From: Dichetophora obliterata
Lineage: Eukaryota; Arthropoda; Insecta; Diptera; Sciomyzidae
DNA: 64,000 bases
Assembly (NCBI GenBank): GCA_963920525.1
Contig: OY986435.1
Location: forward strand, 176,584,266-176,648,265
Reading direction: 5' to 3'
This document shows positions 51,812-62,975 of this stretch, piece after piece. How positions within the stretch are numbered: the stretch's first letter is position 1; every line of letters begins with the position of its first letter. The position numbers and the translations under genes were made by a program. Below the pieces are notes generated by a model. That model searched no databases, was not told the DNA's origin, and saw nothing but the letters and a program-made list of their open reading frames with translations.

Positions 51812-54779
51812 ATTTTTTTTGACATGGTTGTAAGGTTTTTGAAAAGGGACACCAGAATAGTGGCAGGTAGAGGTATTTTAAAGGCAATATAACTGGATCA
51901 GCTCAGACACCTCAAGGGAGCTATAAATTGAATATATGATGGCGGATATATCCTTCTTTTAGTCAATTCAGGGGAGATATAAACTATTTTGGACAATTTT
52001 TTTACAAACGCTTCTTATAGTGAATCTTATGCTACTGGATGACACTTTTTGTGTTTATTTTTATGAAATAATAGTCCAGTATTTGTGTTTGCGTTCAAGT
52101 ACATAATCTTTATTATCGTTCCCTCTTTTACAGACAGTCTGTCGAATTTAGACCTCAGGCGATACTAGCAAAAATAATTTCTTGAACTACTCATGAAGTA
52201 TGGTCGCAATAAAGATGAATGCAAAAAAAAAGAACAGTTTTGTAAAGGGTCTGCATAAATGGCTAAAAACTGCACTTGTAATTAAATTAACCAATTGACT
52301 TGTGTCTGCAAAATAACTACTTAAATGTATATAAAGATAAATTATTTTTAACTAAATAAAAAATTAATAAAATATAAAGAGTGCTTACAAACACAGACAT
52401 AAAAATTGACCGATTTTTCTAAACTTCTTAAAACAATTTATTTTGAATTGACTGCCGTAGCACAATATGATTAATATGACATTGTCAATTTCCAAAATAA
52501 ATAAAAATTTTAATCACTATCAGCGAGTATTTGATCTGAAAAGGCTATGTTTCAAGAGGCCCCTTTTTATTGAAAACATCCATAAAGAAAAACCAAAATC
52601 CGAAAAATGCATTAAACTACTTTCAGAAAACAGAATAAAGAATTATCTCATACAAATCCTGTTAGAAACTAAGTCGGCACAAGATTTCCGCCTTTTACTT
52701 TGAAAGTCTTAAGCTTCTAAACAGCTTTTCAAACTCACCTTGGCCATATTAAGAATTGTGGCTTGTTTAAAATAACTTAAGCACACAAGAATAGCTGCTT
52801 TTTTGGTTTTTATCCACGCCGTCAAACTGATATAGAAATTAAACTTAACGCAGTAAAAAAGATGCACTAGCCATACATATCAGTGTTGTTTTTAAGGCTC
52901 CTTTTTAATTTTAATTGCATTTATATCATATCTTTTGCAGTTTTTGAATGTGTTTTTTTTTGGTTGCTGTGAGCATCAACGTGCTTTTTGCTTAACTCAA
53001 ATTGTTAACCTATTTCCAGCCTAAAAAGAAAACATCGATCGATCGATCTTTACAGATCGAAGATCACGTAACCTCAAAGATCATTGTTTGCAGCAATAAA
53101 TCAATCAAAGTGCGCCAAGATTCTAATGTTTTATACTTCTGAGTTCTATTTGCAATTATATTTTTACAAGACTCAATGCTTGAAGCGTTTGAAACTCTGA
53201 TCTACCGCAGATCGTGGCGTTGTGAATGCATAAAATGGGCAGAAGTGAGGTCAGTTAGAATAACTGGCGGCAGACACAAGCAATGACACTTTGTTGCCAG
53301 ACTTGTTATGGATTTTTTGAAAATAATTAATGCTCTATTGCAATTATAAACCGTAACAAACACTATGAGAGTACGAGTAAAACGATGTCAAGTGATCGTG
53401 TTCGCCTGATGTCAGCAAAATTAGCACATTACTATTTAAGCTTGTATCTCAGAAATAAAATAAATAAACTCAAGTGTGTTCAATGAATTTATTATATAAT
53501 TGAGCCACTTTAGAGAATTTTTTCTCAGAAAACAGATCTTTATTAATAGTGATCGTTAACTTTTGCAGTATTGCTTACTTTATTCCGCTCACGTTTATGC
53601 TCACGTTTAAGAGGATACTCTTCCAAGTTATTTACAATTAATTAAATCAACAAAGTTGTAATTTTAATTACTTTTAACTATTTAAAATTATTAACAACAG
53701 CCAGAGCTCCCTCCATTTATAAAATCCCCTTGTCGCTCATGGCTCACAACAAAATCCACTCGCCTTGAGTGTTTTTTTTATTATCTCTGTTTTAATCACA
53801 AATGTCGATGCGCACACGTTTCAGCTCACAATCATAAAATCATGTCTACTTTCAAGACGAAAAACTACTACAGGTCACCACCATACGATAAACCCCCGGC
53901 TGACTGGCTCACCATACAATAACAACACTGTCATGTTAAGTGCGCCGAACGAACCCTTTTCGGTTAAGAGCTCTCGTTGGCCTGTTTTAATAGCCACCAA
54001 CAACATGAAAAACGTGTGCCCTTTGTGTGCTTTAAGGCGGCGTTTTCACATAAAAGTCAATTAAACAGTCCGTTTGAAATCTTTTTCCGAAAGGGGTTTG
54101 CTACGTTTGCAGCTTCTTTCCTGCCATCATCCTTCCTTAGATTCTGTTCTTATAACTATCGTGTATGCCCATTATTCTTGGGTGCAAATCTCTATGTTTA
54201 AAATTAGCACCGTTTCAGATGTATAACTTTGTTGTAGTTTATCGGCTTGTGTGAAAATCTCGTTATTTATTTATGGAGAAGAATCAGCATAAAACAAGTT
54301 CTAATCAAAACTAGTCTTTGTAATGTTTACGTTCCGCCCTTTTAGAACCTAAGAGATTTAAAAATTGCATTTAAAATAATTCTAAAACGTTGCGCTCCAA
54401 TGATTTCAAAACCTTTGCAATAAAGCAATCGTGAGTCGTGACAAAGTCTAAATAACCATTTAAAATCCAATTTATTTTGTTCTTATTTTACATTTAGTGA
54501 AGTGTGTTCAGTAGAGTGTGTGCTATAGAAGTAACCACATTTGTCGGCATAGGCTTCAATGAGGCAAAATACTTACAATAATTAATCTTCTACAAAATAA
54601 ATAAAGCCAACTGCATGTTTGGATGGTCCATTTGATGGTTTAAAGACCACAACACCAGAAGCCAATACTAATGATGTATTTAAAAACAAAAATTTTAATA
54701 AATTTAATACCAATTGATGATGTATCAAGAATAGCGAGAACTCTAATTTTTAATTATTTTTTTGCGGATCATATGGATT
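51812..54779. other. Unassigned, about 3 kb
   Basis: No transposon feature or gene supported. The 78-codon ATG frame at 52467-52703 carries no motif. GATCGATCGATC at about 53035-53046, with an inverted GATCGAAGATC nearby, is a small palindromic patch. 53690-54200 is GC-richer and may be unique host DNA; a 99-codon frame there begins at TTG, not ATG. Confidence 0.45.
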
Positions 54780-57700
54780 TTGGCCTCTTAAATCTAAATC
54801 TAAGTCCTAAAAAATTGCAGGCCGCTCGCAGTTGGTTCCATTTTTTTATACAAAATATATGCTTTCAAAATATATATTTTCATGTTGCATATCATGGTGT
54901 TGCAATAAGCCTCTCAACTACAAAAATACTACAAAAAGACACAGTAAGCATTTTAAATTTTACCCTGAATATAAATTATTCCATAATTCTACTTGGCTGA
55001 TATTCACTTTTTTAATACAGCAAAATTTAAATTTATGGAGTTAAAATTTTCTGTTAATGGAAATTTAAAAACATTTTTGTTAGGAAGCATTTATATTCCG
55101 TGTAACTTTACTTCTGCAAAATTACCAGAGAGCTTAGAAAAACTTAATGACTTTTCAAAAAACTTTGATGGTTCTTTTATTGGTGGTGATCTTAACGCCA
55201 AAAACACAAATTGGGGTGATCTCATCGATAATGCTAATGGAAAAATTTTATTCAACTGGCTTCAAACGTATTCATTGGATTTTAGTAGAGTTTGTGATGT
55301 AAGCCCATCATATCCAAACGGCTCATCTTTTTTTAGACCATTTTCTTATTAGCTGAAATATTATAGACCATATTACCAAAAATTTTTCAATTTCGAGCTT
55401 AGCCTTATTTTCTTATCACTTTCCTTTAAAACTTAAATTTGATTTCAATGATTTTGAATTTTGCATTAATCCACCTCGCTCTTTTGTTTCCTTCAAAAAT
55501 ACTATATGGGATAGTTTTGAATCAAATTTAAATGAAGTTTTTTGCAATAGTTTACCAAGTTCGGAAAGGAATTGAAATAACGAGGAAATAGACGCATACA
55601 TAGATACCTTCACTAACACAATAGACACAATTACAGAATTACATACAGAAAAATTTGAATTTAAAAAAAAGCCTTTTTAATCCCTGAAAATATTATGTCT
55701 TTTTAGAAAAAAAAATATTCGTGGCAAAAAAAAAGTATTTTAATAGAAATTTGAATAGAAGCAGTACCAATAACTTTCTACTCAAATTCAACTTATAAAT
55801 AAAATTATCAAAGACCAAGTCAAAATTTATCAAGCTGAAGAGTTTAATGAACGAGTATGTAAAATTATACCGGGTCCTACGGCATACAAACAAATTTACA
55901 AAATGATTGGTTGCAATAAATCTAAATCGTGTTCAAAAATTTCAGTTAATGACAATATAATCGTTGGAGATAATTATAAAGTAGAAGACTTCCGAGAACA
56001 TTTCACTGAAATATGTAAAGAAAATATCCCATTAAGGTCTGACAATGTCAACATCGAATCTTCAATAAATAACACTTTGTCGTCATTACCTCATTCAATA
56101 AATACATTTTCTGAAAATTTTTCTTTATTACAAAATTCAGACGGTGTTCATTTCACATCCCTTGATGTGAATGTGAATGAACACCGAATGTGAATGATGT
56201 GAATGTGAATGAACGAATGTGAATAATGTGACTTTCCAAAAGTCTAAATTCAAAAAAATCTGCAGGTCCTGACTCAATTTCGAATTTCATTATTAAGAAA
56301 TTTCCCATTTCAGCATTTAAATTCTTAGCTATTATATTTAATAACTGCACCAATAATAGTTACTTTCCAAATAATTGGAAAATTGCTAAAATTATTCCAA
56401 TTCAAAAGAAAACTGGAAGTTATATTCTCAGTAACTTTAGACCGATTTCTTTATTGTCCAACTTAGGAAAACTATACGAACGAGTCATTCGATCAAAAAT
56501 GGATACTTTGAATACCAATTATATTCCACGTTACCAATTTGGTTTTAAGCCTGGCCACTCTACTTCTCATGCTTTACTTAAATTCCAAAATGATGTCATC
56601 AATAACCTTCGAATTCAAAAATGTACGGTCGCCGTTTCTCTAGATATTGAAAAAGCATTCGATGGATTATTACAATGCATTAGTTTATAAACTCATTAAT
56701 ATTGGTTTTGATCCCTTTTTTATTAAAATTTTTAAAAGCTTCCTTAGCAGTAGATAATTTTTTGCTGAAATTAATCAAACATGCTCCAATTTCGGTTCAG
56801 TTCAAAGCGGCGTACCACAAGATTCAATTTTGGCACCTCATCTATACAACATTTTAATATATGATTTTCCACACATTTTTAATGAATCCAAAAGTTATTA
56901 TATGCTGATGACTCTCTAGTATATGCCCATGATGAGTCGCCAACTACAGCTTTAAGCCTTATCTCAAATCACCTCTCAGTGATAAATAATTATTACAAAG
57001 ATTGGGGCATTAAACTAAACGTGTCCAAATCTCAAGCAATTTGTTTAAGGAATGCTTCTGGAAGATGTAAGAGATCTGTTGTACCTGAGAGCAAAAACCT
57101 TCGTTTTTTTTTAGATGGTACTAAAGTCCCCTTCAAAGATAACATAAAATACTTAGGAGTGACATTCAATAAGCTAGTAAAATTTAACGAACATGCACGC
57201 ATAATCTTAAATAAAGCTAATAAATTAAAAGGTATGTTTGCCAAAATTTTTCATAACAAATATTTAAATCAAACTTCAAAAATGTTAATTTACAAAGTAA
57301 GTATTAGACCAGCTATTATTTATGCCTCTCCAATTCACAATATCTCCAACTGTTGCAAAAAAATTAGAAATTTTTGAAAGAAATATTTTAAGATTATGCG
57401 TAGATCGTAACTATGAATGTCCCTCTAAACGATTTTCAAATAATTTTATATATAAAAATGCTAATATATATCCTCTGTGCATTTACTCTTTAAACTTATT
57501 AAAAAAAATTTGTTAATAAAGTAGAGTTCCATGAAAATAGTTTAATTTCTGATGTTTTTTTTTACCAAAAAGATTTTAGCTGGTCAAACACTCGATATTT
57601 ATCTCCGATTGGAATTTTAAATGATAATATATGCGCTGAAATAAATCCCTTGTCTCCTTTATTGCCTGATTTTTATAAAAATATTACACCCCGTACACAT
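54780..57700 (+). pseudogene. Endonuclease-reverse transcriptase polyprotein, frameshifted
   Basis: The APE-type endonuclease region includes LLGSIYIPCN and FIGGDLNAKNTNWGD (55170-55216), whose GDxNA box is the active-site signature, and then PSYPNGSSF. The linker is partly open at 55903-56193. RT motifs follow: AGPDSISNFIIKKFP, NFRPISLLSNLGKLYERVI, YQFGFKPGHSTSHALL, VSLDIEKAFDG (motif A), SVQSGVPQDSILAPHLYN (motif B, with D for G) and YADDSLVYAHD near 56900-56930 (motif C, reached by a frameshift). DWGIKLNVSKSQAICLR, IKYLGVTF and the C-terminal RRPAIIYASPI-like stretch complete it. At least eight shifts or stops make it inactive. Confidence 0.82.
56160..56230. repeat. GTGAATGAA-type minisatellite in the retroelement
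   Basis: GATGTGAATGTGAATGAAC and CGAATGTGAATGATGTG repeat imperfectly over about 70 bp and break the reading frame between linker and RT. It looks like slippage expansion of a local sequence. Confidence 0.75.
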
Positions 57701-57850
57701 AGAGGATAATATTTTTGTTTTTTATTTTTTTGTATGTTTGTTTAGTTTGTAAGTTTAGATTTAAGTCTCGCTTTTAAGTAAACTTTTTGTAGAAAACTAT
57801 CTTCTCTGATATCAATTGTGCCGGGAGCAAACACAGTTTATTAAGTAACA

Positions 57851-58457
57851 AAAAAGAGTTTATTGTTTATTATTTATAAAATATAATAGAATATATTGTT
57901 TAAGAATTTATTTATTACTCAACAAGCTTGAAGCGAAAATTTGTAATTATTTTAGAATAATACATATAGTTAACTTATTGAAAAAATAGCATTGTAAATT
58001 AGGTTAAAAAAATAAGACTCAATAAATTAAAATATATTAAATTAAATCAAATAAAATAAATACAGCAAAAAAAGAAATGAATAAATAATATAAAATTATA
58101 TAAGTACTATGCTTAAAAAACGTTTTAACAAAAATATTAAAAAGTTAAAAATACTTAAACATTTATATAAAATAAAAGCTACTGAATATTAATAAAAAAA
58201 ACCTCATAGAAAAATTAATCAAATCAAGAAAATGAAGAAGTAGATAAAAGATAACTAAGGAAAACTGAAAAAAATGTACTTAGAAATAAACGTAAGAAAA
58301 TAATTAAAAAAATTACAATAATTTATGAATAAATTTGTAAACATTATAAAAGGTATATTTAAATTCACTAAATAAATGAAGAAACATATGTAAAATCTCG
58401 AAAATACATAACAATCAGTCTATGTATCAATTACTTAAATAAATAAATAAACATTTT
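57851..58457. other. Unassigned, very AT-rich
   Basis: AAATAAATAA-type low-complexity sequence without a gene. Confidence 0.5.
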
Positions 58458-58533
58458 AGCGGCATCGATAGTCTTGTGGTAGCGCGTTTGACTGTCGCTT
58501 AGGGGTCCTGGGTCCGAATCCTGGCCGGGCCAT
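58458..58533 (+). repeat. tRNA-like sequence, probably a SINE head
   Basis: A-box-like TAGTCTTGTGGTAGCGCG and B-box GGGTCCGAATCCTGGCC are present at tRNA spacing. The acceptor arms (GGCATCG and CCGGGCC) pair poorly and no clean anticodon stem can be drawn, so a working tRNA is unlikely. Sequence after it does not match the SINE at 31696-32035, so it would be another family. Confidence 0.45.
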
Positions 58534-58789
58534 GGTCCTACCCTATAACCTTTCTTTCCTTATTTCTAATCAATGGAACTTTAAAACACATAAATTTACG
58601 ACGAAAAGTTGTAGTTTGGTGGTGATAGGAAAAGTTCGTTGAGAGGAACGCTTAGTAACTTGATTGGACTGAGGTCAAGGCATAACAATTGCTACAAATT
58701 TAATGTTACATGTTTCTACAGCTTTTGACACATTAAAAACTTCCTACACACTTGAAGTTGAAAGTACTTGATTGCTCCCTTCCATTCTG

Positions 58790-58871
58790 TGGTGTCACAA
58801 CGGACCAATAATATGGTCTAACTGGGCTGTTGTAAAGACCTGCCGCCACCTTAACCTGCCCTAACCTAACA
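58790..58871 (+). mobile_element. 3' end fragment of the CCTAA-tailed retroelement family
   Basis: GTCACAACGGACC, TGGTCTAACTGGGCTG, CCTGCCGCCACCTTAACC and CCTAACCTAAC align in order with 50791-50889. Only the 3' UTR remains, so it is a severely 5'-truncated insertion. Confidence 0.65.
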
Positions 58872-60009
58872 TAAAAACATATTTAAACCTAATAAGTATA
58901 AATTAAGAGTAAACATTTCTTTGAGCCTTAACATTAATAACTAAAAATGTAATGAATCACTCTTTTAATATACGCTTTTAATAGAAAACATTAAACACTT
59001 AACATGTTTTTATAATACATGGCTTATAAAAAATAATCTTTTCTTTTTAATATAAAATTATTTCCAAGATGTGTTATTTTAAAGTCATAGACGTTTGAAA
59101 AATGTTTGAATTTGATTCACTGTCTGCGGTTCATTGGTCACTATCAGCGGAACTGTCCACGAAATTTCAGAGACAGTAAATTTTGGCGCTTGCGGACAGT
59201 TAATGCCAAATAGAGGGAGTAAAGTGTTGGTTTTGTCGTACTTTTTGGGGATATTTCGCGGATTTTTCGGGATATCTGCTATTTTAACAATAAGCAACAC
59301 TAGTAACTTGTTTATGATTGCAAACAAAAATTAAACTGAAGCTAAACGAACGTAAATATTAAAGTAAATAAAATATATGTAATTAAAATAAAAAAACAAA
59401 TTAAAACTAAATAAAACAAAATAAAATAGTTAAATAATTTAACGGAGAAAAATAACTTCAAAGTGTTAATAATAAATGTCATATAAATTAGCTATCAATA
59501 AGTGTAAAAAATATTTAACATAATATTAAATAATAAAATAAAATAATAAATAAAATTGCTTTTAATAAATAAATTTTATTTAAAAAATTAAAGTAAACTC
59601 TATTATACAAATGAAATAAAAAATATATATTAAGAAATTAGTCTGGAAAATAATAGTAAAAGCATCTTATAAATAAAGAAATAAGTGCTAAATTAACATT
59701 AACATTTTTTAAAACTTATTTTTTGTGTTTAGAATATGCAAACTCAAACAAAACTTTTCCCTACAAAATGTAAGTTCAAGTCTTCCATATTTTGAATTGT
59801 TATTCCCATCTTGTGAAACTCTTAGGGCCCAACTTAAGTAGACAGAAATTGATTTGAACAAGACTTACATGCAAACCCGAGTAAAAACTATTATTTCAAA
59901 ACGGCCTCTGTACAGCCGCTGCAAACTGGGGCGACGCCCCATTTAAGCAGATGCTCAAAACTCTGAAATTACTTTCTTTTCATTAAACTCGCTTGATCCC
60001 TACTTTTGC
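58872..60009. other. Unassigned
   Basis: No gene supported. A less AT-rich stretch at 59100-59340 is open on both strands but carries no motif. GCGACGCCCC near 59929 is an isolated GC-rich patch. Confidence 0.4.
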
Positions 60010-60310
60010 AAACAAATTTTGGTGACTTAACCCATTGATGACCAAGTTTTAACCCATTGTTGACCAAATTTTTTGTTATTACGCAATACTTATTTGATGC
60101 ATCATTATTACGCAAATTAAAAAAATTAACCTGTAACCATTTGCAACCTTGACTTAACCTATTACTGACCATGATTTAACCCATTAGAAAACATTTTTTA
60201 TAATAACTTACACCGATCGAGTTTCATTATATTTCAATACAAATTAACCAGTTGATAGCCATGTTTTAGCCCACTAGTGACCAGGTTAACATCAATTAAG
60301 CACAAAACTC
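60010..60310. repeat. Irregular TTAACCCATTGATGACCA-type repeats
   Basis: TTAACCCATTGATGACCAAG, TTAACCCATTGTTGACCAAA, TTAACCTATTACTGACCATG, TTAACCAGTTGATAGCCATG and TAGCCCACTAGTGACCAGG recur at uneven spacing. The shared core is AACCCATTG-TGACCA. Not tied to any element. Confidence 0.7.
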
Positions 60311-60620
60311 ACTCCCCTGAGGAAGGTAGAAAGAAACTACTGAACGTCGCGACGCGTCCGGAAAAGAGTGGAATAGATTTTCTTATTTATTTTCATTTTC
60401 AACAAAGAGAAAGAACAATGTAGCCGTAATAAATAAAATCAACAAAACTTTATGAGTAATACTTTCACTTCAATGTTAATCTTAAATGTGGGAGTTACAA
60501 ATTCGCCCGCTACCACGCCCCCTGTGAACAAAAACCCTTTTATATTTATATTTTTAAACGCAGATACATTTGTTTTTTTTTTTAATATTGATTCTTGTTT
60601 TCTAATTTTATTGAGAAAAA
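60311..60620. other. Unassigned
   Basis: A GC-rich patch ACGTCGCGACGCGTCCGG lies near 60344-60361. No coding remnant seen before the minus-strand fragment that follows. Confidence 0.4.
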
Positions 60621-60955
60621 CTAATGCATCTCGTCTTGAGAAGCATCAGAATCAGTTTCTGTATGTGAAAAGTACTCTTCCAAAAGCATGTCTCTTACTT
60701 CCAGATCAAAAGATTTTCTTTTAGTTAGTTCGGAAGCTTTTAAACTTGTTATTAACGGATACAAAGAAACAAGCAGACGGTGAAATACATCCTCAAGGTT
60801 AGCCTGCCTCGAAGTTTTACGGCTGAAGCCTTCACAGTATGTTAATATGTTAATTATTCAGAAGAATAGCATGAAAAAAGCTCTGCAGTTTTTCTGCGTT
60901 TCGACTGCTCACTACAATCACCAAAATCTTTAGCAGGCCTTCCTCCTTTAGGCAT
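60621..60955 (-). pseudogene. Coding remnant starting MPKGGRPAKDF, transposon-associated type
   Basis: On the minus strand an ATG at 60955-60953 opens a frame giving MPKGGRPAKDFGDCSEQSKR and RKTAELFSCYSSE, then a stop. After a frame change at about 60845, 75 codons are open: TYCEGFSRKTSRQANLEDVF, HRLLVSLYPLITSLKASEL, EVRDMLLEEYFSHTETDSD and a stop at 60623-60621. From memory, basic GRPxKxF..CSExSKRRK starts occur in proteins encoded by several insect repeats; I cannot name the family or function. No terminal repeats were found around it. Confidence 0.5.
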
Positions 60956-61020
60956 CTGGTATAAATTATATAAACTTTTTATTAAAATTACGCAATGCTA
61001 TTTTCAGCTCACTTCTCTTA

Positions 61021-61104
61021 GGCTGCCCGCAGAGTAAGCGCCGAAGCAGGCAGGCAGGCCTGCCTGCCTGCCTGCCTGCTTCGGCGCTTACTATGCGGGC
61101 AGCC
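61021..61104. mobile_element. 84-bp GC-rich hairpin MITE with TTA duplication
   Basis: GGCTGCCCGCAGAGTAAGCG and its mirrored partner at the right (reversed GGCTGCCCGCATAGTAAGCG) form 39-bp arms with one mismatch, meeting in a CAGG/CCTG tandem run. TTA flanks both sides (61018-61020 and 61105-61107). The whole insert is one hairpin with almost no loop. TTA flanks and GG ends fit PIF/Harbinger-type mobilisation. It is strikingly GC-rich against its surroundings. Confidence 0.85.
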
Positions 61105-61107
61105 TTA

Positions 61108-61489
61108 GAGTCTGAGCAGTCAGTTTGGCTTGCAATATATAGTTCTATACATCAATGAATTTTTTGCATTGCTTTCTGATGACTTTTGAATAAAATCTTA
61201 CATAAGTCTTGATTTTCAATGGAAATGAATTTATCTGAAACAAGGCCATATTGTTGTAAAATAAATCAAACATTTCTAGGGAATTTGAGTCCTCTTCTAT
61301 TTATTTATGGTAAAAAATTGCACTATATTACATTTTTTGGTAATACAATGTGCAACATTAGCTTAATGTGACAATCTCTAATGAAACGTAGGGAAAATAT
61401 ATTATTGGCAGCACTAAAAGGAGGATGATGATAGCATCACTTATTTACTTACTATATAAGTAAGTACTTACATACTTGCTAAGGACTGC
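61108..61489. other. Unassigned, AT-rich
   Basis: Nothing recognised apart from TAAGTAAGTACTTACATAC-type words near 61456-61484. Confidence 0.4.
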
Positions 61490-61633
61490 GTGCGAAAAAA
61501 TCCGGAAATGTTTATAAGGTGGCAGCACTGTTGTTTGTGGTCGTTTGTACGTTTTTCTTTAGTTTGACATTCTTTGGCTTATTGCCCTTCGTACTACGTG
61601 CTTGTTTTTTGGCAAAAAGTTTTTTTTATAAAA

Positions 61634-62840
61634 ATGTCGTCAAGAGAAATAACCAATCGCGAACTTATTTTGTACACTTACCAGCAAAATAAAAACTTAT
61701 CTAAAAATGGTATTGCAAAAAAGCTGAAAGTGCCAAAATCGACAGTATACGAGGTCATAAATAGATTTGAACAAAGTTTGAGTGTCGAGAGAGCAGCTGG
61801 TTCTGGTCGTCGAAAGGGTGTACAGTTCCCACAAATCAAAAAGGAGGTGATCAATGCATTTAAGACACATCCAAATATTTCAGGCAGAGCTTGGCACGCA
61901 AATTTAATGTTTCCGAAAAAACCATTCGAAAGTACAAGAAAAGTGCTGGATTAAAGACATATGTAGCCGCAAAAGTGCCAAAACGAACAGAAAAGCAGCA
62001 ATTTGCTGCCAAACTCGAGCAAGAAAACTGTACACAAACTTACTACCAAAGTTTGGCTGTGTTTTAATGGGCGATGAAACTTATGTTAAAAGTGATTTTA
62101 AACAGCTGTCAGGTAAAAAATTTTAAGTCGCAATTGAAAAAGGTAAAGTTAAGGAAAAATATAAGGAAGTGGGTTTAGAAAAATACGCATCAAAATTTAT
62201 GGTCTGGCAAGCAATTTGCTCATGTGGCCAAAAAACGGAATCTTTTGTCACTGAAGGCACAATTAACGGCGAGATTTATAGAAAATAATGTTTGGAGAAA
62301 AGATTACTAACGTTTATCAGAAAACATAATGGTTCAGTGTTGTTTTGGCTAGATTTGGCAACATGTCATTACGCTGGAAAGACTTTACAATGGTATCAAG
62401 AGAATAATATGTGACCCGGTAAGTTAAAAGGGACCTATGCTCAGAAAATAAGTTTTGCAGAAAAACGACTTTGAAGTCAAAAAGTTGATTTTGATGCGCC
62501 TGAACGCTTTTATGGCTTGAAACCTGTTTCTGCCAAAACTAATGCAGCTAGAAAGCTGTAGTTTGTTGCATTAGAAAGTGCGTGTTGTCTACTATAAGTA
62601 AAAATCGATTTTTTTCGACCCATAGGTCCCTTTTAACTTACCGGGTCACATATAGAATTTGTTCCCAAGACGCACAACCCTCCCAACACTCCAATGCTAA
62701 GACCAATTGAGCGATATTGGGCCTTACTAATGCGAGAACTTAAGAAAACAGGAGTGAAAATTTGTAATGAAGCGTGTGTACAGAATTTGATGAAAGGCAT
62801 CAAACGTAAAGTCCGGAATTTTTATGTAACCCCACAGTGA
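61634..62840 (+). pseudogene. DD37E Tc1/mariner transposase, broken
   Basis: Starts MSSREITNRELILYTYQQNK. The first helix-turn-helix has IAKKLKVPKSTVYEVINRF, and a second DNA-binding part follows (RKFNVSEKTIRKYKKSAGLK, after a frameshift near 61890). Catalytic motifs are CVLMGDETYVK (first aspartate, about 62060), FWLDLATCHYAG (second aspartate, about 62350) and LRPIERYW (glutamate, about 62700). Once the nested MITE is discounted, 37 residues lie between the last aspartate and the glutamate, the DD37E spacing reported for mosquito ITmD37E/TRT-like groups. Two stops and at least two frameshifts are visible. The gene ends at TGA 62838-62840. Confidence 0.88.
62410..62650. mobile_element. 241-bp palindromic MITE inside the DD37E gene
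   Basis: TA flanks at 62408-62409 and 62651-62652. The ends are TGTGACCCGGTAAGTTAAAA at both sides, continuing GGGACCTATG. Deleting it with one TA rejoins QENN to IEFVPK in frame within the D-to-E linker. No coding sequence. It is younger than the mariner copy. Confidence 0.88.
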
Positions 62841-62975
62841 GCTAAAAATGTAAGCATTTCAATAAAGTTCTTTGATACATTCATCAAACCTTTAAAGTAC
62901 AATCTTTTTTTTAAGGGCCGTTTCAAAAATATCACACTTAAAAGCATTCCGGATTTTTTCGCACGCAGTCCTTAT

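Larger units (their letters stand above)
54780..57850 (+). mobile_element. Jockey-type non-LTR retroelement, degenerate
   Basis: Endonuclease, reverse transcriptase and C-terminal regions occur in order over about 3 kb, followed by about 200 bp of AT-rich 3' UTR. No ORF1 was found, and limits at both ends are approximate. A short GTGAATGAA-type expansion at 56160-56230 interrupts the coding region. Confidence 0.75.
61492..62973 (+). mobile_element. Tc1/mariner element with DD37E transposase, near full length
   Basis: TA flanks at 61490-61491 and 62974-62975. The ends are long inverted repeats: AGGACTGCGTGCGAAAAAAT at both sides, continuing CCGGAA. Without the 241-bp nested MITE the element is about 1.24 kb, normal for the superfamily. 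It carries one transposase pseudogene. Confidence 0.92.

Noticed and set aside
53765..54064. 99-codon open frame with a hydrophobic start like a signal peptide
   Set aside because: It begins at TTG rather than ATG, has no motif, and no splice or promoter context supports it.
58458..58533. Functional tRNA gene
   Set aside because: A and B boxes are present, but acceptor and anticodon stems do not pair; more likely a SINE head.
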